From Muribaculaceae bacterium (GTDB lineage Bacteria > Bacteroidota > Bacteroidia > Bacteroidales > Muribaculaceae), in contig JAGATN010000013.1 in NCBI GenBank assembly GCA_017621225.1, positions 62,001-126,000 on the forward strand: a DNA stretch of 64,000 nt, read 5' to 3'. A program made the translations under genes and the position numbers. The notes below the pieces were generated by a model. It did no database searches. It was not told the DNA's origin and was given only the letters and a program-made list of their open reading frames with translations. Positions 60,483-64,000 of this stretch are shown here, piece after piece (within the stretch, counting starts at the first letter, position 1; the number at the start of each line of letters is the position of its first letter).

Positions 60483-62459
60483 TCATTTCTTGGAATAAGC
60501 TTCGACACCCGACATAAGCCACTCGCCAAACTTGGCAATGTTTTCATCGTAATAGTAAGGCATTGCAAGCGCATTGCCTTCATTGTCGAGCATAACGTAA
60601 TATGGCTGACTGTTTGCAGCAAATTTATGACGCTGCAGATAGCTCCATTTTTCGCCTACCGTTTCAAGCTTCACCTTTCGATTGTTTTCTTCGACGGTAA
60701 TGGGCGATTCGAGCGATTGCTTGTCATCAACCATAAGCTTTATCAACACGAAGTCATTCTTGATTATGGTGCTTATTTCTTCCGTGTCGAACACTGCGCC
60801 TTCCATCTTGCGGCAATTGACGCATCCGTAGCCCGAAAAGTCAATGAGCACGGGTCGGTTGTTTTCGACCGCGTAGCGCATACCTTCGTCATAGTCATGG
60901 AATTCTTTGAATTCGCCACCGGCATACAAATTGAAGTCCTGAGTGTAGAGAGGCGGCACAAAAGCACTTACGCTTTTCAACGGAGCGCCCCACAAGCCGG
61001 GTATGAGATATATGGCAAAGCTAAACGATATCAAAGCCATGAAGAATCGAGGAATCGACACATAATCCAACGGCGAGTCATGCGAGAATCGCAACTTACC
61101 CAACAGATAGATTCCGAGCAGCACAAATATTACCACCCACAGCGACACGAACACCTCGCGATCGAGAATGCCCCAGCCATATGCCAGGTCGGCAACCGAA
61201 AGAAATTTCAGCGACAAGGCAAGTTCAAGGAATCCGAGAACCACCTTAACAGAGTTGAGCCATCCGCCCGAACGAGGCATCTCCTTCAGCCATGACGGGA
61301 ATACGGCAAACAGCGTGAACGGTATGGCAAGTGCCAACGCGAACGCTCCCATGCCGATGGCGGGGCCCGATATGTTGCCTACCGATGCCGCTTCGACGAG
61401 CAGAGTGCCGATGATTGGGCCGGTACATGAAAACGACACCAACACTAAGGTGAATGCCATAAAAAATATGCTTATCAAGCCGGTGGTACGCTCTGCTTTT
61501 CCATCCACGCCATTGCTCCATCGTGCCGGCAACTTAATGTCGAATGCTCCGAAAAACGAAATGGCGAATACCAGTAGCAACAGGAAGAACAACAGATTGA
61601 ACACGGCGTTCGTAGCCAAGTCATTGAGCTTGCTGGCCCCGAATATCAAGGTTATGGCCAAACCCAATACGAGATATATCACAACTATGCCGGCGCCGTA
61701 TATCAACGCATCGCCTATCGAGCGGGCGCGCGACGTGTTCTTTTTAAGGAAGAAGCTTACCGTTAGCGGAATCATGGGCCATACGCACGGAGTAAGCAAG
61801 GCTATGAGGCCTCCGATAAATCCCCAGATGAATATATACCACCATGATGATTCAGATATATTCTGCGCATTTTCAGTCTCGGCGTCGGGAAACGAAACCG
61901 GCTTCCACCAATCGGCTTCATTGACATCGTTTGATTTCACCGTCTTCGAAACCGTTGATTTCGACGGTTCTACGGCCTCGTCGGGCACCGTTTCAAACCC
62001 TTCGGATTTTATTTCGAACGGTTCTTTCGACGGTGGTATGCAACTTTCATCATTGCAGCCCTGAAAACTTATGGTTCCGGCGATTTTGTATCCTTTTTCG
62101 CCAACCACCTTAAAACTCTGAACGAAATCGACATCCGAATCCCACCATCCGAGCTTCAGATGAAACACCATGTCGACCGTCTCCTTGGCAGCTACCGACG
62201 GCTCTATGCCACCTACGAGCTCGACCCCTTCGAGCGTTTCGAAATCAAACACCGTGGGGCGCGGGCCTCCATCAGGCAGCTCAAGGCCATAAAGATGCCA
62301 ACCCGATTCTATCGACGCCTTAAAAATCACCCGACCTTCGTCAGATGAATCCATCGTCGATTCAACGGTCCATTTTATGGGATTCAACATCTGCCCGCAT
62401 ACCGTCGGGCAAAACGCGCTAAATGCTATTAAAAGCGATATTATGATTCTGGTCATCAT
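60483..62459 (-). CDS. dsbD: DsbD-type thiol:disulfide interchange protein with thioredoxin domain
   Basis: The protein has 658 residues. A signal peptide (1-20) is followed by a periplasmic DsbD N-terminal domain (about 22-170) with the Cys motif GCNDESCIPP, then eight to nine membrane segments with a conserved PxxxP-type start (LIALLTPCVWPMIPLTVSFF) and the SCTGP segment containing the second Cys. A thioredoxin-like domain at the end has CVNC in DFSGYGCVNCRKMEGAVF. It moves reducing power from the cytoplasm to the periplasm. It overlaps a stand-alone N-terminal-domain gene by four bases. Confidence 0.9.
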   Translation of the reverse strand: MMTRIIISLLIAFSAFCPTVCGQMLNPIKWTVESTMDSSDEGRVIFKASIESGWHLYGLELPDGGPRPTVFDFETLEGVELVGGIEPSVAAKETVDMVFHLKLGWWDSDVDFVQSFKVVGEKGYKIAGTISFQGCNDESCIPPSKEPFEIKSEGFETVPDEAVEPSKSTVSKTVKSNDVNEADWWKPVSFPDAETENAQNISESSWWYIFIWGFIGGLIALLTPCVWPMIPLTVSFFLKKNTSRARSIGDALIYGAGIVVIYLVLGLAITLIFGASKLNDLATNAVFNLLFFLLLLVFAISFFGAFDIKLPARWSNGVDGKAERTTGLISIFFMAFTLVLVSFSCTGPIIGTLLVEAASVGNISGPAIGMGAFALALAIPFTLFAVFPSWLKEMPRSGGWLNSVKVVLGFLELALSLKFLSVADLAYGWGILDREVFVSLWVVIFVLLGIYLLGKLRFSHDSPLDYVSIPRFFMALISFSFAIYLIPGLWGAPLKSVSAFVPPLYTQDFNLYAGGEFKEFHDYDEGMRYAVENNRPVLIDFSGYGCVNCRKMEGAVFDTEEISTIIKNDFVLIKLMVDDKQSLESPITVEENNRKVKLETVGEKWSYLQRHKFAANSQPYYVMLDNEGNALAMPYYYDENIAKFGEWLMSGVEAYSKK

Positions 62460-62920
62460 TTTTTAATTGGTTTAGATATTTTTTCACTCTGAGGAGGCAA
62501 ACAAGTCTGATCGTTGCACCCCATATAATTGATGGTTCCCGCGATAACGGCTTTCGACATATCGAGAACCTTGAATTTACGTCTGAATGCTATGGTGCCC
62601 TCCCACATGGTCAAATCAACGTCGAACATTGCATCATGAAGTTTAATGGGCTTACGGTCAGGCGTTACGGCATCAATAAACTTCACCCCTTTGCTTGCGC
62701 TCAAATCAATCGTCGTTGACTTTGGGCCACCTTCGGGCAAATCGAATCCATATAGATGCCATCCCGGAAGCATATGGGCCTTCATTATCACCACGCCCTC
62801 TTTTTCAGATGTCATTTTTACGTTAACGCTCCACGTTATCGGCTTGGATTCTGTTTGTTGTGCAAACATACCCACCGACATGCATATGAACAATATCAAG
62901 GAAAAAACTCTACGTTGCAT
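62456..62920 (-). CDS. Stand-alone DsbD N-terminal-like periplasmic protein
   Basis: This 154-residue secreted protein (signal peptide ending in MFAQQ) matches the first 170 residues of the neighbouring DsbD: PGWHLYGFDLPEGGP parallels SGWHLYGLELPDGGP, and GCNDQTCLPP parallels GCNDESCIPP. It looks like a gene-duplicate of the periplasmic domain. It probably accepts or relays electrons from DsbD to a specific substrate. It is the first gene of the operon and has its own promoter. Confidence 0.85.
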   Translation of the reverse strand: MQRRVFSLILFICMSVGMFAQQTESKPITWSVNVKMTSEKEGVVIMKAHMLPGWHLYGFDLPEGGPKSTTIDLSASKGVKFIDAVTPDRKPIKLHDAMFDVDLTMWEGTIAFRRKFKVLDMSKAVIAGTINYMGCNDQTCLPPQSEKISKPIKK

Positions 62921-62945
62921 AATATATAACTGTTAAATTTAACTG

Positions 62946-62953
62946 CAAAGATA
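62946..62953 (-). promoter_or_regulatory. Promoter -7 box for the dsbD operon
   Basis: TATCTTTG on the minus strand matches TAnnTTTG, about 25 bases before the ATG at 62920. Confidence 0.6.
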
Positions 62954-63037
62954 CGCTTTTTCGGGCAAAATTCGCCGATTTGACTACTTTTTGTCTACTA
63001 AAAGTAATCGCAACCCAATTATATCCGATTTTTTCAC

Positions 63038-63045
63038 TAACTTTG
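63038..63045 (+). promoter_or_regulatory. Promoter -7 box for the GT5-like gene
   Basis: TAACTTTG matches TAnnTTTG, 26 bases before the ATG at 63072. Confidence 0.6.
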
Positions 63046-63071
63046 CATCCGATTATTCAGAAAAACATCTC

Positions 63072-63896
63072 ATGAGAATGAAAAATAATAAAGTTCTATA
63101 TATCTCGCAAGAGATAGCACCGTATCTACCTGAAACGCCTTTGTCGACACTCGGGCGCGACATTCCGCAAAACATTCAGGAAAAAGGGTTCGAAGTCAGA
63201 ACATTCATGCCCAAATACGGCTGCATCAATGAACGAAGAAATCAACTGCACGAAGTAATACGACTGTCGGGCATCAATGTCGTAATCGACGACACCGATA
63301 ACCCGTTGATTATAAAGGTTGCAACATTGCAACCGTCGCGAATGCAAGTATACTTCATCGACAATGACGACTATTTTCACCACACGCCCGACAAAGATCT
63401 TGAGATAAGGATATCGCCCGAAAACAACGATGAACGAATGATATTTTTCGTTCGCGGCGTAATTGAGACCGTAAAGAAGCTGCGTTGGGAACCGGCCATA
63501 ATACATTGCACGGGATGGATTTCGGCCATCACTCCATTGTATATAAAACATCTTTTCAACGAAGATCCGATATTTGCGAACTCCAAGGTGGTTTACGCCC
63601 TGCATGAGGACAAATTCGACGGCACACTCGACCCCCGTTTTGCCGAGAAGCTTCGTATGACACAAGTTCCTGCCGAATACATCGACGCTTTGGGATCGGA
63701 ACCGATCGACTACATAAAGCTCAACAAATTAGCCATCGACTATGCCGATGCCATAATACAAGCATCAGAAAACGTCGACCCCGAATTGATGGAATACGCC
63801 AAGGCTTCAGGCAAACCATTCCTGCCAATGCCCGACAAAGATTCGACTCTCGACGAATATGCCAATTTCTATGCCAATTTAATCGATGAAGCATAG
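63072..63896 (+). CDS. Short GT5 glycogen/starch synthase-like protein
   Basis: This 274-residue protein opens KVLYISQEIAPYLPETPLSTLGRDIPQNIQEKGFEVRTFMP, matching the N-terminal Rossmann domain of GT5 glycogen synthases, with WEPAIIHCTGWIS and KVVYALHEDKF. The C-terminal nucleotide-sugar domain of full enzymes (about 480 residues) is missing, and the family's KxGGL motif is not intact at the start. Bacteroidales carry such half-length proteins upstream of a lipoprotein gene; catalysis is doubtful. ATG at 63072 is preferred because the upstream in-frame start precedes the promoter box. Confidence 0.78.
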   Translation: MRMKNNKVLYISQEIAPYLPETPLSTLGRDIPQNIQEKGFEVRTFMPKYGCINERRNQLHEVIRLSGINVVIDDTDNPLIIKVATLQPSRMQVYFIDNDDYFHHTPDKDLEIRISPENNDERMIFFVRGVIETVKKLRWEPAIIHCTGWISAITPLYIKHLFNEDPIFANSKVVYALHEDKFDGTLDPRFAEKLRMTQVPAEYIDALGSEPIDYIKLNKLAIDYADAIIQASENVDPELMEYAKASGKPFLPMPDKDSTLDEYANFYANLIDEA

Positions 63897-63918
63897 TCAT
63901 TCATAAACGACTCTTACA

Positions 63919-64000
63919 ATGAAACTACCACACATTATAATAGGTCTGCTGATTTCAATATCGCTGGTAACGGCTTGTAACGACAACTCTACCACCATCG
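63919..64000 (+). CDS. Lipoprotein, 5' end only (possibly DUF4270 family)
   Basis: An ORF begins at ATG 63919, 22 bases after the GT5-like gene, and runs off the window. The first 27 residues form a lipoprotein signal with the lipobox LVTAC at about residue 20, followed by NDNSTTI. In related genomes a DUF4270 lipoprotein follows the short glycogen-synthase-like gene, which is the basis for the family guess; the visible sequence alone cannot confirm it. Confidence 0.55.
   Translation, partial: MKLPHIIIGLLISISLVTACNDNSTTI

Noticed and set aside
60473-60622. N-terminal extension of the mazG reading frame
   Set aside because: It overlaps the end of dsbD and does not look like MazG; the domain begins right after the ATG at 60472.

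Overview
The window looks like a chromosomal segment of a Bacteroidales bacterium, most likely Muribaculaceae-like (the order is firm, the family is a guess). The evidence is: (i) at least nineteen matches to the Bacteroidetes -7 promoter box TAnnTTTG, often only a few bases before a start codon; (ii) Bacteroidales-typical families and fusions (a DAHP synthase-chorismate mutase fusion, a DUF5009 membrane acyltransferase, a short GT5 glycogen-synthase-like protein followed by a lipoprotein, an AmgK-type kinase fused to a RapZ C-terminal domain); and (iii) a putative type IX secretion sorting domain on a CotH-family protein. Most of the window is dense housekeeping sequence. No tRNA, intact insertion sequence, prophage or CRISPR array was seen.

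Layout. 1-93 is the end of an aminoacyl-tRNA synthetase (probably hisS). 135-4196 is a Phe/Tyr operon (prephenate dehydratase, aminotransferase, DAHP synthase-chorismate mutase, prephenate dehydrogenase). In front of it sits a 25-codon leader ORF packed with Phe and Tyr codons, followed by mutually exclusive antiterminator and terminator hairpins: a transcription attenuator. 4246-13107 holds a Fur-family regulator, purA, a DUF1015 gene, a small membrane protein, purL and a PurF paralogue without the catalytic Cys. 13203-16842 is etfB-etfA-acyl-CoA dehydrogenase. 16972-23135 is metF-holB-AddB-like nuclease-hemW.

23134-28869 is a 5.7-kb island bounded by 23-bp imperfect direct repeats. It contains a two-component system divergent from a lipoprotein, an outer-membrane beta-barrel protein and a short BlaI-like repressor. 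A helically phased repeat operator lies between the two arms, and a coding relic lies at the right edge. After it come a CotH/lectin-like secreted protein, uvrB, a YgiQ radical-SAM gene and an S9 peptidase. 37281-40629 is a putative amino-sugar salvage locus (MurU-like nucleotidyltransferase, AmgK-RapZ fusion, divergent DUF5009 protein). Then come aroE, a YeiH transporter, a 162-bp foldback MITE-like element, and comEC.

44696-53953 is mostly minus strand: folK, tex, a metallophosphoesterase, an acyltransferase, a RluD-like pseudouridine synthase, a PASTA protein, the RNase P RNA gene, a type II NADH dehydrogenase and a D-Ala-D-Ala dipeptidase. 54316-56394 is a large TPR protein. 56437-62920 is a minus-strand series (Cys-rich membrane peptide, NUDIX, topoisomerase III, secreted protein, mazG, dsbD, a stand-alone DsbD N-terminal domain). 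The window ends with a GT5-like gene and the start of a lipoprotein gene.

The strongest candidates for undescribed biology are the Phe/Tyr attenuator, the direct-repeat-flanked sensor/outer-membrane island with its operator, the AmgK-RapZ fusion, and the foldback element after yeiH.
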